A DNA stretch of 64,000 bases. Source: Paracoccaceae bacterium (GTDB lineage Bacteria; Pseudomonadota; Alphaproteobacteria; Rhodobacterales; Rhodobacteraceae). Location of the stretch: positions 62,001 through 126,000 of the forward strand of contig JAJEBQ010000049.1 in assembly GCA_022822495.1 (NCBI GenBank). Reading direction: 5' to 3'. This document shows positions 37,351-46,451 of the stretch, piece by piece. The notes beneath the pieces were generated by a model that was given only the letters and a program-made list of their open reading frames with translations, was not told where the DNA came from and did not search any database. Made by a program: the position numbers and the translations under genes. The stretch's first letter is position 1; each line of letters starts with the position of its first letter.

Positions 37351-39372
37351 TTATTCTCCCTTATTCTTCATTACCAAATGCCCTCCGGCAATCATATCTA
37401 CCTTCCATTCTGGGGGCACAAGTGTTGTGGCAGTACCTTCTTCAATAATCGCTGGCCCAATTATACATTCACCGATTGCAAGGCTGGCTCGGTCAATAAT
37501 TCGTGTTGCTCGTGGTTTGCCGTCGAAATAAACTTGGCGGCTACATTCTGGTTTCGGTTCTATAATTAAAGGTGAACTATTTTTCGGACGTGGAATAGTT
37601 CCAATAACCGCAAGTCTGATATTGGCCATTTCAACGCGAGCTTCAGGGCTGGAATGGCCATATTGTTTATCATAAGTCAAATCAAAACTCTGGCGTATTT
37701 TTTTCATGTTTATCACGCCATCAGGTACGGGAATTGTCAGTACATATTCTTGCCCGTAATAGCGAAAATCAATTCCGCGCTCAAACCGAATATTTTCAGC
37801 CCTTATATCCTCGGCAAGCATGTAGGCACGACCTTTTTCCTCTAATGCTGCGAAGGCCGCAGTAAGTGCGTCAGGTGTAGTAAGATCCCAAAAACCGTAC
37901 ATCGTTTCTTTAAAATCGTGTTGCATGTCAGTCTGTAGCATTCCCCAGGCTGAAAAAGCGCCTGGATGAACAGGAATAAGCACTTCGGAGATTTGTAACT
38001 CCTTTGCTAGTGCCGCTGCTTGCGAAGGTCCTGCACCTCCAAATGCCACTAACGAAAAATCGCGTGGATCAATGCCTCGCTTGATTGTAATCGTTCGAAT
38101 CGCATCGGCCATCTTGGCATTGATAATATCGACAACCCCCTGTGCCATTTGTAGAGCAGTCATGTTAAATTCCGTTCCCATCTCTGCCAATGACGCTGTT
38201 GCCGCATCAGTGTTCAGAGCCATTTCACCAACAAAGTTTGCACTATTTAATCTACCTAATACAAGATTGGCATCCGATACAGTGGGTTCTGTACCTCCAG
38301 TGCCGTAGCAAACCGGTCCTGGTATTGAACCAGCCGATTGTGGTCCAACACGCACAGCACCAACTTCTTTCCAAGCCAATGATCCACCACCAGCACCAAT
38401 AATATGAATATCAACAACTGGTATCTGAATGGGTAGACCTTCAAGTACAGTCTCGTTAGATCTTGAGGGCTGGCCATCGATAATTAGACTTGCATCAAAA
38501 CTGGTGCCCCCCATATCGACGCAGATCAGATTCTTGCGTCCAGTTTGAAGGGCTAACGTTCGGCCACCAATGGTTCCTCCAACAGGCCCCGATAGAAGAG
38601 TCTGTAGGGCATTTTCGGTAGCAGTTTTTGCACTCATAACACCGCCATTGGACTCCATGATGTGAAGCCCTTGGCCTTTAGGTAGACGTGTTCCCAAATC
38701 GTTCATCAAAGTAGCCAAGTATTTGCGAACTATAGGGGCCAAATAACTGTCCATCACCGTGGTTGAGGTACGTTCAAACTCACGCCATTCTGGTGAGACT
38801 TGATGGGAGAGGGTGATCGGAATGCCGGGCAGTCGTTTCTCAAGGTAAGATTTTGCGGCGAGCTCATGGCTTGGATTTACATAAGAGAATAGAAAGCAAA
38901 CCGCCACCGTCTCGTAACCTTCTGTTTTTGCCGCCCTAGCAAAAACCTCAAGGTCTACTTCCGATAAAGGTTCCACCTCAGTTCCATCGGATGCAATTCG
39001 GCCACTTGCGACATAAGTGTGTTCTAGCGTGGCAAGAGGTTCGGGTTTATTCCATCGGATTGAAAATATTTCTCCCCGGTTGTTACCCTGAATGGTGTAG
39101 ACATCACGAAAATTTCGTGTCGTCAACAGGGCAACTTTAGCTCCACTACGGGTCAGGAGAGCATTGAGTCCAACAGTCGTTCCATGAACAAAGAAATCAA
39201 TTCGATCGTATGAAGATAAAGCAGTGTTGATACCCTCCAAAACTGCCAGCGCAGGGTTTTCTGGTGTGGAATGAACTTTGGTTGCACCACATGCTCCAGT
39301 ATTTACATCTTGATACACAATATCAGTGAATGTCCCGCCTATATCAGCGGAGACACGATAATGAGTAGGCAC
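37351..39372 (-). CDS. hyuA: Hydantoinase A/oxoprolinase family protein
   Basis: 673 residues, with the actin-like ATPase fold of HyuA. Motifs: SADIGGTFTDIVYQD (about 8-22), FVHGTTVGLNALLTRSG, LLTTRNFRDVY, the HQVSPEWREFERTSTTVMDSYL stretch (in part), LLSGPVGGTIGGR, CVDMGGTSFDASLI and AFGGAGPSQAAALAKEL. All are typical of ATP-dependent cyclic amide hydrolases. Middle gene of the unit binding protein-hyuA-hyuB, which implies that the importer and the enzyme handle the same compound or its product. Confidence 0.94.
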   Translation of the reverse strand: MPTHYRVSADIGGTFTDIVYQDVNTGACGATKVHSTPENPALAVLEGINTALSSYDRIDFFVHGTTVGLNALLTRSGAKVALLTTRNFRDVYTIQGNNRGEIFSIRWNKPEPLATLEHTYVASGRIASDGTEVEPLSEVDLEVFARAAKTEGYETVAVCFLFSYVNPSHELAAKSYLEKRLPGIPITLSHQVSPEWREFERTSTTVMDSYLAPIVRKYLATLMNDLGTRLPKGQGLHIMESNGGVMSAKTATENALQTLLSGPVGGTIGGRTLALQTGRKNLICVDMGGTSFDASLIIDGQPSRSNETVLEGLPIQIPVVDIHIIGAGGGSLAWKEVGAVRVGPQSAGSIPGPVCYGTGGTEPTVSDANLVLGRLNSANFVGEMALNTDAATASLAEMGTEFNMTALQMAQGVVDIINAKMADAIRTITIKRGIDPRDFSLVAFGGAGPSQAAALAKELQISEVLIPVHPGAFSAWGMLQTDMQHDFKETMYGFWDLTTPDALTAAFAALEEKGRAYMLAEDIRAENIRFERGIDFRYYGQEYVLTIPVPDGVINMKKIRQSFDLTYDKQYGHSSPEARVEMANIRLAVIGTIPRPKNSSPLIIEPKPECSRQVYFDGKPRATRIIDRASLAIGECIIGPAIIEEGTATTLVPPEWKVDMIAGGHLVMKNKGE

Positions 39373-39426
39373 TGCAACCCTTACTGAAAAATGGAAGAGG
39401 GGATTTACCTTTCAATCTAATATATT

Positions 39427-40413
39427 TTACTGTTGCCACTCGGCCACAAAATCGGGATTCGCATCCAAAACAGATTTATCAATCAGCGCCTGAACAGGTC
39501 CTTCCTCATCCATATTTATTGCGTTTCGTACCGGCTTACCCTCTATGGCATTAGCAATTTGTTCCATTGCCAATGCACCCATTGTTTTTGGAAAATAAGC
39601 CAGTGTTGCATCCCAGCGTCCAGAGCGAATCGCTTCAATTGCGACATGAGCAGCACCACCACCCATGATATAAAGGTCAGGAACATTATAACCAGCCGCT
39701 TCTAGTGCAATATCTGCGCCGGCCATTTGCTGGTCAGCGTTAGAGAGAACGGCATGAACATCGGAGTTAGCTTGCAGCATGTCGGTCATGGCATTAAGTC
39801 CAACTTCAGGCGAATAGTATCCTTCACCAACAGCCAAAACTTTGATATTTTCGTGTTGGGCGAGCACAGATTGGTAGGTTTCAAGTCTCAGATTGTCGAA
39901 GGGGAAAATTTTGGCACCAATCAATATAATGACATTGCAAGGATTTTTGTCGGCACAAAATTCGACTACGCCTTCGGCTTGAATGGTCGCGCCAGGTACG
40001 GGTGGGGATGCAACAGTTGCAGTAATCCCTTCAACCTGTGGTTCCAAACTATTCATTTCCGGGCCAACGGGGAACAGCACAGTTGCTATTGGTTTGCCTG
40101 CTGCAATCACCTGCTCTACTGCCCCAGCGATACCTACGTTGTCGTTTGGTGCAATAATGAAGCCGTCAAAATTGCCACTTGCCAAAACATCTTCGACCTG
40201 AGAAAATTGTACAGCAGCATCAAATTGGCCATCAAATACAGCGGTTTCATAGCCACGGGCAGCTGCCATTTCCTGTACACCTTCATAAGTAGCCTGATTG
40301 AATCCGTTTTGAGATGCTGCCGCAAAATAGGCAATCTTTCCTCCTGCAAAGACTCCGCTACCTAGTAATGAAATCAATACTGCGATAAGTGTAATGGTAC
40401 TTTTTCGGGCCAT
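39427..40413 (-). CDS. Sugar-type ABC importer, periplasmic substrate-binding protein
   Basis: 328 residues with a signal peptide (about 1-23, ending GVFAGG) and the type I periplasmic binding fold of the ribose group: KIAYFAAASQNGFNQATYEGV, GFIIAPNDNVGIAGAVEQVIAAG (in part), VHAVLSNADQQMAGA, and a C-terminal EWQQ. Two cysteines within CADKNPC are an uncommon addition. First gene of its operon, 54 bp before hyuA. It is the third part of the importer encoded by 33005-35459 in the opposite direction. Ribosome binding site AGGAG is 8 nt upstream of the ATG. Confidence 0.92.
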   Translation of the reverse strand: MARKSTITLIAVLISLLGSGVFAGGKIAYFAAASQNGFNQATYEGVQEMAAARGYETAVFDGQFDAAVQFSQVEDVLASGNFDGFIIAPNDNVGIAGAVEQVIAAGKPIATVLFPVGPEMNSLEPQVEGITATVASPPVPGATIQAEGVVEFCADKNPCNVIILIGAKIFPFDNLRLETYQSVLAQHENIKVLAVGEGYYSPEVGLNAMTDMLQANSDVHAVLSNADQQMAGADIALEAAGYNVPDLYIMGGGAAHVAIEAIRSGRWDATLAYFPKTMGALAMEQIANAIEGKPVRNAINMDEEGPVQALIDKSVLDANPDFVAEWQQ

Positions 40414-40470
40414 GTTAATCTCCTATTAATTGGTTAGATTCCACCGAAAGTATTCATGTGGATTTCTCAG

Positions 40471-40501
40471 ATTATACAATATTTTTTAGTATTACTAAAA
40501 A
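40471..40501 (-). promoter_or_regulatory. Promoter with palindromic operator for the binding protein-hyuAB operon
   Basis: On the minus strand a perfect -10 box TATAAT lies at 40476-40471. Directly upstream, 40483-40501 is an exact palindrome, TTTTTAGTA-T-TACTAAAAA (plus-strand reading), filling the -13 to -32 zone. A TTGACA is present further up (40511-40506), but 29 nt from the -10, too far to pair with it; the -35 would have to be TTTAGT inside the palindrome. Leader of about 50 nt to the ATG at 40413. The layout suits a repressor such as a GntR, LacI or MarR protein; none is encoded nearby. Confidence 0.55.
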
Positions 40502-40967
40502 TTAATGTCAAGGTAAAATTTCAGAATTCGCATGATTTGCTCTTCACCTTTATGCCTTTATGAGACTGTGAAAGTATTTTAGTGCCTAAGGCAGGAAGTC
40601 ACTTTTAACTGTTATTTACTTAGCTAAGGTGTCCTTCCGAGTCATTTATTTGTTGTTTTTGGGACTTTCGCTTGCAAAAAACAGCCCAAAGGCGCATTTT
40701 CTTGGTGCACAAATGACCTTTTGCAGAATCCGTTTGAATATTTTCACAGTCTCTTATCGGCATAAAGATGAAGAGCGGTGGATATCAGAACTAGAAACGG
40801 TTCCTTGTCGATATCTCCTTCCATTTGGAAGGTCTGGATCTATATCCCGGGGGTACCAAAGATGAATTGCCCACTAAAACAGGGGAAGACCCAAATCTGT
40901 ATATTGTTAAGTCCGAATTAGATCAATAATTTAGGACTGCAGTTGAGCATGAGAAATAAGGATTTAT
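40502..40967 (+). other. Gene-poor stretch with possible frameshifted remnant
   Basis: No intact gene. An open frame at 40629-40865 (78 codons) and a different frame from about 40791 to 40919 (ending SELDQ, with LDLYPGGTKDELP) overlap; joined by a frameshift near 40790 they would give a longer protein. No family recognised. The cupin gene has AAGGAT ribosome binding sequence just before its ATG at 40968. Confidence 0.35.
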
Positions 40968-41321
40968 ATGAACAAGAATAAAGGGCTGGTCTATGAAGGA
41001 ATAAAGCTAACCCGAGAGGAAATGTTGGCCAACATTCCCGATGATGCCCCGGTAAGGTTTCACATCGGGTTGGAAAGAGGTACTTTAAAGGTTGAGCTGT
41101 ATGTTCCGAAGAAAGATGACCATCAAGAACCACATGATCAAGATGAGTGTTACATAATTACGAGGGGTAGTGGTAAATTCCAAGTGGGTTCAAAAACTGT
41201 AGAGTTCAAAGCTGGAGATTTTTTGTTTGCTCCTGCGGGAATAAACCATAGATTTCTTGATTTTGGTGAAGAAATGGAAGCATGGGTCATTTTTTATGGA
41301 CCACGCGGAGGTGAATGTTAA
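40968..41321 (+). CDS. Small cupin-domain protein
   Basis: 117 residues, a single RmlC-like cupin barrel. First cupin motif is EPHDQDECYIITRGSGKF (about 45-62) with the metal-ligand-like His and Glu; the second is GDFLFAPAGINHRF (about 84-97) with His. Substrate unknown; such proteins range from isomerases to metal-binding dioxygenases. AAGGAT lies at 40958-40963. The GNAT gene begins 6 bp downstream, so the two are cotranscribed. Confidence 0.88.
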   Translation: MNKNKGLVYEGIKLTREEMLANIPDDAPVRFHIGLERGTLKVELYVPKKDDHQEPHDQDECYIITRGSGKFQVGSKTVEFKAGDFLFAPAGINHRFLDFGEEMEAWVIFYGPRGGEC

Positions 41322-41327
41322 ATCAAG

Positions 41328-41777
41328 ATGAATACCAACATTAAAATTGAGAAACTTGCTGAAAATCACCGCGATTCTTGGGCAAAATTATGGAAGCAGT
41401 ATCTGGATTTTTATAAAACAGCCAGATCAGAAAAAATCTACACGATTACATTCCATAGATTAGTGAGTACATCATTTACGGACTGTGAAGGTTTTATTGC
41501 CCTGGATGACGGCCAAGGTGTAGGAATAGTCCATTGCCTTTATCATATACATCTATGGCAGGAGAAAAAAATATGTTATCTCCAAGATTTGTATGTTGAC
41601 AGAAATTGTCGTAAGCAGGGTGTAGGTGGTAAATTAATTTCGAGAATCTATGAAAGAACTGACGAATTGGGACTTGAAGGTGTCTATTGGACAACCCAGG
41701 ATTTCAATATGGAGGCAAGAAAATTGTACGACAAGATTGGAAAATTAACCCCGTTCATCAAATATGTTAAACCATAG
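41328..41777 (+). CDS. GNAT-family N-acetyltransferase
   Basis: 149 residues with the GNAT fold. The acetyl-CoA-binding motif is ICYLQDLYVDRNCRKQGVGGKLISRIYE, shown best by RKQGVGG (about 97-103); the C-terminal motif WTTQDFNMEARKLYDKIG (about 123-140) is also typical. Substrate cannot be told. Paired with the cupin gene at a 6-bp spacing; the tRNA-Ser lies beyond in the opposite direction. Confidence 0.9.
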   Translation: MNTNIKIEKLAENHRDSWAKLWKQYLDFYKTARSEKIYTITFHRLVSTSFTDCEGFIALDDGQGVGIVHCLYHIHLWQEKKICYLQDLYVDRNCRKQGVGGKLISRIYERTDELGLEGVYWTTQDFNMEARKLYDKIGKLTPFIKYVKP

Positions 41778-41859
41778 TAATCTGGATTAGTCCATTTTAG
41801 TTCGGACTAGGCAAATAAAATGTCGTTTGCCAATGATATTGAGCGTTATTTAGGCACTA

Positions 41860-41947
41860 TGGCGGAGAGACAGGGATTCGAACCCTGGGTACCCTAAGGC
41901 ACAACGATTTTCGAGACCGCCCCGTTCGACCACTCCGGCACCTCTCC
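41860..41947 (-). tRNA. tRNA-Ser (CGA)
   Basis: 88 nt including an encoded CCA. On the minus strand the acceptor GGAGAGG (41947 inward) pairs with TCTCTCC, discriminator G at 41863, CCA at 41862-41860. The anticodon loop reads CTCGAAA with anticodon CGA (codon UCG). A long variable arm and the T arm CAGGG-TTCGAAT-CCCTG confirm serine. It stands at the edge of the accessory region, a usual place for integration. Confidence 0.95.
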
Positions 41948-42528
41948 TTTTGTCAGTAAACTAGATAAAATAATAAAAACAGTGATTTCAACAAACAAGG
42001 AGAAATATGTTTTCTCCTCTTGAGTTTTGATTGTGATTATACGATTAATTCTAACGTATATTAACTAAGAAAATTTTACCCTGGCTAACGTTGTGTTGCA
42101 TGCCGAACGATATCGCTCAAATCAACAAACTTCGTGTTATCACTAATCATTTTGCTCAAAATTATTCTGACTTACTTGCAGCCATAAACCCGTGGCATTG
42201 CTCAGCCATAAGTTGATTAAAATCAGGTATCTTCAGAAAAAGGATATGAAATGGTGTTTCCCTATCTTAGTTATCTAATTGTATCCGCAATCAAACCTTG
42301 TGAACTGTCCAAATTGTTTTTCTCCAGTACTCTCCTTCAAGTCGTTTGGGTATTGACATTCGAATAGTGCTGCAACATCACTTTTTAATATCCCCATACA
42401 AGTATCTTGGTATCAATCCCAATCCATCTCAGGTTTCACAAAAGTTTAATATTTACACAATATAAATGATTCAAATACATACTATGTCGGAACTCGTTAA
42501 ATCCCGTATAAGTTTTTAGGAGTTATTA
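41948..42528 (+). other. 580-bp region between tRNA-Ser and pstS
   Basis: No supported gene. A hairpin AGGAGAAA/TTTCTCCT with a 5-nt loop is at 41998-42018. A 38-codon ORF (42100-42216, from ATG) has no ribosome binding site and is probably chance. TTGACA at 42353-42358 has no matching -10. I see no PHO box in the pstS upstream sequence. AGGAG precedes the pstS ATG. Confidence 0.5.
41998..42018. repeat. Perfect 8-bp hairpin upstream of tRNA-Ser
   Basis: AGGAGAAA-TATGT-TTTCTCCT, followed on the plus strand by CTTGAGTTTTG. It lies 50 nt before the 5' end of the minus-strand tRNA, so it cannot end that transcript. It may be a terminator left from a lost plus-strand transcript. Confidence 0.35.
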
Positions 42529-43569
42529 ATGAAAAGATTCATTATTTTTGTATCTTCCATTATGGTCATCATGCTTGGAGTAAATTCTGCTTCAGCAAGG
42601 GACCAAATTAGTATTGTAGGATCTTCAACTGTTTTTCCATATACGCAAGCAGTTGCCGAACAATTTTCAAACATGACGGGGTCACCATCACCGATCGTTG
42701 AATCAACCGGTACTGGTGGTGGAATGAAGCTTTTTTGCGGTGGAATAGGTGAATCGCACCCTGATTTGACAGGTGCTTCACGAGCTATGAAATCATCTGA
42801 ATATGAGCTTTGTACCAGTAATGGTGTGACTGATATCTCAGAGGCACTCATTGGTTTTGATGGCCTTTCCATTGCTGTTTCTAGATCTGGCGATCATGAC
42901 TGGGATTTAACTTTGGAAGAAATATTCTTGGCTTTGGCCGCCGAAGTCCCACAAGACGGTAAAATGGTACCCAACTTCTATATGAAGTGGTCTGATATTA
43001 ATCCATCATTACCAGATCAGGATATTTTGGCTTACGGACCTCCCCCGACTTCTGGTACACGTGATGCTTTTGTTGAATTGGCGATGCATGTCGGTTGTAA
43101 GAAGCTTCCTTATGTAATGGAAAGTGGCATGGGTAAGGATAAAGCATGGGTTTCTGAAAATTGTAGCCGTATGAGACAGGACGGCCCTTTCGTCGAAGCT
43201 GGTGAAAATGACAATCTCATTGTTCAAAGGTTAAATGCTGATGCAACTGCTTTCGGTATTTTTGGTTATTCCTTCCTGTATGAAAACCTCGACACCCTCA
43301 AGCCCGTAGCCGTAAATGGTGTTTTACCTGATTCTGAAACCATCGGGGATAAATCATATCCTATTTCCAGACCTTTGTATTTCTATACAAAGAATGCCCA
43401 CAGGGGAGTTATTCAAAACTTCCAGGAGTTTATTGAGGAATATATGTCCGACGAAGCTCTAAGTCCTGGTGGCTATCTTTCCGAAAGAGGATTGGTTACT
43501 TTGAGTGATGAGGCAAGAATCAGTTTGCAAAATGCCGTAATCAATGCTGAAAACATGGATCCCAAATAA
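42529..43569 (+). CDS. pstS: Phosphate ABC transporter substrate-binding protein
   Basis: Periplasmic phosphate receptor. 346 residues with a signal peptide (about 1-24, ending SASA). The phosphate-binding motifs are IVGSSTVFPYTQAVAEQF near the N-terminus, STGTGGGMKLFCGG, LTGASRAMK and PPTSGTRDAF. Cysteines in CGG, ELC and CKK/NC suggest disulphides. First gene of pstSCA; AGGAG lies 7 nt before the ATG. No clear PHO box was found upstream, so phosphate control is expected but not shown. Confidence 0.93.
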   Translation: MKRFIIFVSSIMVIMLGVNSASARDQISIVGSSTVFPYTQAVAEQFSNMTGSPSPIVESTGTGGGMKLFCGGIGESHPDLTGASRAMKSSEYELCTSNGVTDISEALIGFDGLSIAVSRSGDHDWDLTLEEIFLALAAEVPQDGKMVPNFYMKWSDINPSLPDQDILAYGPPPTSGTRDAFVELAMHVGCKKLPYVMESGMGKDKAWVSENCSRMRQDGPFVEAGENDNLIVQRLNADATAFGIFGYSFLYENLDTLKPVAVNGVLPDSETIGDKSYPISRPLYFYTKNAHRGVIQNFQEFIEEYMSDEALSPGGYLSERGLVTLSDEARISLQNAVINAENMDPK

Positions 43570-43595
43570 AATTTCTTTTTTTCAGTAATTTAACA

Positions 43596-44972
43596 ATGAC
43601 AACCCTTGCTTTTGTTTTAGTAATTGTCTTTGCAAGTGCAGGATGTTTCATCAATCATCGATCGGCAGTATCGGTTAGAAATCGGGGAATAAAGCTTACA
43701 TCCATTTCACTCTATCATGGATTGTTTTCGTTATTCCTCGTTTTCATTCCGGTCTTACTTTTGATTCTTGTTTGGATTGTCCTGCAAAATCCCCTGATAG
43801 AATTGTATATCTCTCAAACTTTACTTCAGGAGCATTTACTTAACACTAGCAAGGGCGAAAAAGATTTGATCCTGGCGGAGATACGTTCAATTGCTGGTGA
43901 TCGAATTTTTGGTGAACCTGAAACTTGGAAACTGAATGCCGCGGCCGCATTGGTTGGATTTCAGGAAAACGCCTCTAGATTCCTTGTTGTAACTGTAACG
44001 ATTTTGTCGTTGGCTTTGATAATTGTTGCAAGATCGAGAGTTAAGGAAAAATTCAAAGCCCGTCAAAATGTTGAGAGAATTGTCTCGTGGCTGATGATAG
44101 CCTGTTCTGTTGTCGCAATTTTTACAACTATTGGAATCATTGCCTCGCTAGTGGTGGAAACCAGTAGATTTTTTAGTCTTGTCCCCATAACAGATTTTTT
44201 ATTTGGGCTTAACTGGGAGCCACAAATACCAATTAGAGAAGACCAGGTTGCAGCCGAAGGCGCATTTGGTTGGATTCCTGTTTTTGTTGGTACCCTTGTT
44301 ATAACTGCTGTTGCTCTGTTTATTTCAGTTCCCATTGGTTTAATGTCGGCCGTCTATCTCAATGAATTTGCCAATTCCAAAATTAGGGCGGTCAGTAAGC
44401 CCATTCTAGAGATATTAGCCGGAGTACCAACCATCGTATATGGTTTTTTTGCCATTTTAGTTGTAACTCCCGCATTTCGTAGTTTTGGTAATACTATTGG
44501 GGTTGATGTTGCGCCTAATACTGCTTTAGCAGCAGGTGGTGTAATGGGAATTATGTTAATCCCATTTATCTCTTCCTTTACAGATGATGCCCTTTCGGCA
44601 GTACCCAAGTCACTCCGTGATGGTTCTCTTGCACTTGGAGCAACCCCCTCGGAAACAATGTTAAAAGTATTATTTCCGGCGGCTATACCTGGAATTGTTG
44701 GAGGTATATTACTTGCCGTGAGTAGAGCTATTGGAGAAACCATGATTGTTGTTATGGCAGCTGGTTTGATAGCTAAATTGACATTGAATCCCCTTGACAG
44801 CGTAACGACAGTTACGGTCCAAATCGTAACACTTTTAATTGGTGACACTTCCTTTGATAATCCTAAAACACTGGCAGCATTTGCTCTGGGTATGATGCTT
44901 TTTCTAGTGACACTGGTTATCAATATTTTTGCCCTAAGAATTGTTCAAAAATACCGTGAAATTTATGACTGA
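43596..44972 (+). CDS. pstC: Phosphate ABC transporter permease PstC
   Basis: 458 residues. The C-terminal half is the typical BPD permease domain (about 225-455) with the EAA-type loop SLALGATPSETMLKVLFPAAIPGI. The N-terminal half holds two or three membrane helices and a periplasmic-facing helical region, giving the long alphaproteobacterial form compared with about 320 aa in E. coli. It lies 26 bp after pstS. Confidence 0.93.
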   Translation: MTTLAFVLVIVFASAGCFINHRSAVSVRNRGIKLTSISLYHGLFSLFLVFIPVLLLILVWIVLQNPLIELYISQTLLQEHLLNTSKGEKDLILAEIRSIAGDRIFGEPETWKLNAAAALVGFQENASRFLVVTVTILSLALIIVARSRVKEKFKARQNVERIVSWLMIACSVVAIFTTIGIIASLVVETSRFFSLVPITDFLFGLNWEPQIPIREDQVAAEGAFGWIPVFVGTLVITAVALFISVPIGLMSAVYLNEFANSKIRAVSKPILEILAGVPTIVYGFFAILVVTPAFRSFGNTIGVDVAPNTALAAGGVMGIMLIPFISSFTDDALSAVPKSLRDGSLALGATPSETMLKVLFPAAIPGIVGGILLAVSRAIGETMIVVMAAGLIAKLTLNPLDSVTTVTVQIVTLLIGDTSFDNPKTLAAFALGMMLFLVTLVINIFALRIVQKYREIYD

Positions 44973-45003
44973 TGATTTCCTATATGACTGGTAAATAACG
45001 AAA

Positions 45004-46275
45004 ATGAATATTGATAATATCAATACAATTGAGCTGGTAAAGAGAACCCTTCCACGGCGGAATCGTAATCAGGTAATTCTCAAGGGATTGGGTGTTACGG
45101 CTATTATTTTTGCCTTTATGATGCTGGTCATTTTAATTGTTTCATTGGTTTCCAGCGGATACAAGGCCATAACGCAAACTCATATAGAGTTTACTGTGTT
45201 TGTTGACCCTAACAAGATTAATCTTGAAAAGTTACCACGAGGTAATTTTAGAGGTGTACTTCAGGATTCTTTACTTGCCTATTATGAGGGGGGGCTGGCT
45301 AATCGTGAAAAACAGCAGTTGGTAAAAATTCTTAGTAATGGTGCACAGTTTGAATTACGTGATAAGGTGGTGGCAAACCCTCAGATCATCGGTGAGAAAA
45401 TAACTTTGATTGTTCCAACCTCTGACCCGTACGATCAGTTAAGCAAAGATTTGATTGATCGAGATACACCAGAAGAATTTCGAAGACTAAATAATGACGA
45501 AATTCAGTGGTTCGATTCCTTGGCCGAAAAGGGTATGATTTCAAAGCCATTCAATTGGGGATTGATTTTAAATGCTGACAGTCGTTTCCCAGAACTGGCA
45601 GGGCTGAAAGGTGCCTTAATTGGTTCCTTCTGGGCACTTCTTGTCTGCTTTATCATTTCTTTCCCATTGGGAATAGGGGCTGCTATTTATCTTGAAGAAT
45701 TCGCAACAAAAAACAGATTCAGCAATTTGATTGAGGTCAATATTAACAACCTTGCTGCTGTTCCGTCTGTTGTTTTCGGATTGTTAGCACTGGCTGTATT
45801 TATTGGGTGGTTTGGGCTTCCTAGATCTGCTCCATTGGTGGGGGGCATGGCCTTGGCACTTATGACAATGCCGACAATCATTATTGCGACAAGAGCTGCA
45901 TTAAAGGCAGTTCCACCAAGTATCAGGGAAGCCGCACTTGGTGTTGGAGCTTCCCAACAGCAAGTTGTGTTTGGACATGTACTGCCTCTTGCCATGCCAG
46001 GTATCTTGACGGGTACAATTATTGGTCTTGCTCAGGCTTTAGGTGAAACAGCTCCCTTATTGCTTATTGGTATGAACGCCTTTATTACATCTGCACCAGG
46101 CACTCCGCTTGACAGTTCAACTGCACTTCCAACCCAGATATTTATATGGTCCGACAGTCCTGAACGAGGGTTTGTAAGTCGAGCATCTGCTGCTATTCTC
46201 GTGCTACTTGGATTTTTGCTAACAATGAATGCACTCGCTGTTTACTTGCGAAACAAATTTGAAAGAACTTGGTGA
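45004..46275 (+). CDS. pstA: Phosphate ABC transporter permease PstA
   Basis: 423 residues; an N-terminal DUF3333-like extension with one membrane helix (about 25-55) and an extracytoplasmic region (about 60-190) precedes the permease domain with EEFATKNRF and the EAA-type loop EAALGVGASQQQVVFGHVLPLAMPGI (in part). Long form usual in alphaproteobacteria. The stop is followed by 176 bp and then rplU, not by pstB, so the ATPase must be encoded elsewhere or borrowed. Confidence 0.93.
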   Translation: MNIDNINTIELVKRTLPRRNRNQVILKGLGVTAIIFAFMMLVILIVSLVSSGYKAITQTHIEFTVFVDPNKINLEKLPRGNFRGVLQDSLLAYYEGGLANREKQQLVKILSNGAQFELRDKVVANPQIIGEKITLIVPTSDPYDQLSKDLIDRDTPEEFRRLNNDEIQWFDSLAEKGMISKPFNWGLILNADSRFPELAGLKGALIGSFWALLVCFIISFPLGIGAAIYLEEFATKNRFSNLIEVNINNLAAVPSVVFGLLALAVFIGWFGLPRSAPLVGGMALALMTMPTIIIATRAALKAVPPSIREAALGVGASQQQVVFGHVLPLAMPGILTGTIIGLAQALGETAPLLLIGMNAFITSAPGTPLDSSTALPTQIFIWSDSPERGFVSRASAAILVLLGFLLTMNALAVYLRNKFERTW

Positions 46276-46451
46276 CCCCAAATTGTGATTTTTAGGAAAA
46301 ATAATCAGTATTTTCTTTGAAGTGTTGAAATTTTGTAGATAAATTCAATATTCAACTCCAAACTTCCAAGACGATTAATCAACTTGGTTTTATGTCTTGA
46401 GAAAGTGGAACAGAGGCAAAACTATATACCCCTGATATATTGAGGATATTC

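Noticed and set aside
40629-40865. 78-codon plus-strand ORF
   Set aside because: No family, and it overlaps another protein-like frame; could be half of a broken gene but not callable as a gene.
42100-42216. 38-codon ORF before pstS
   Set aside because: No ribosome site, no similarity, and in AT-rich intergenic DNA where such ORFs arise by chance.
42217-42528. PHO box upstream of pstS
   Set aside because: No pair of CTGTCAT-like direct repeats 11 bp apart was found by eye.
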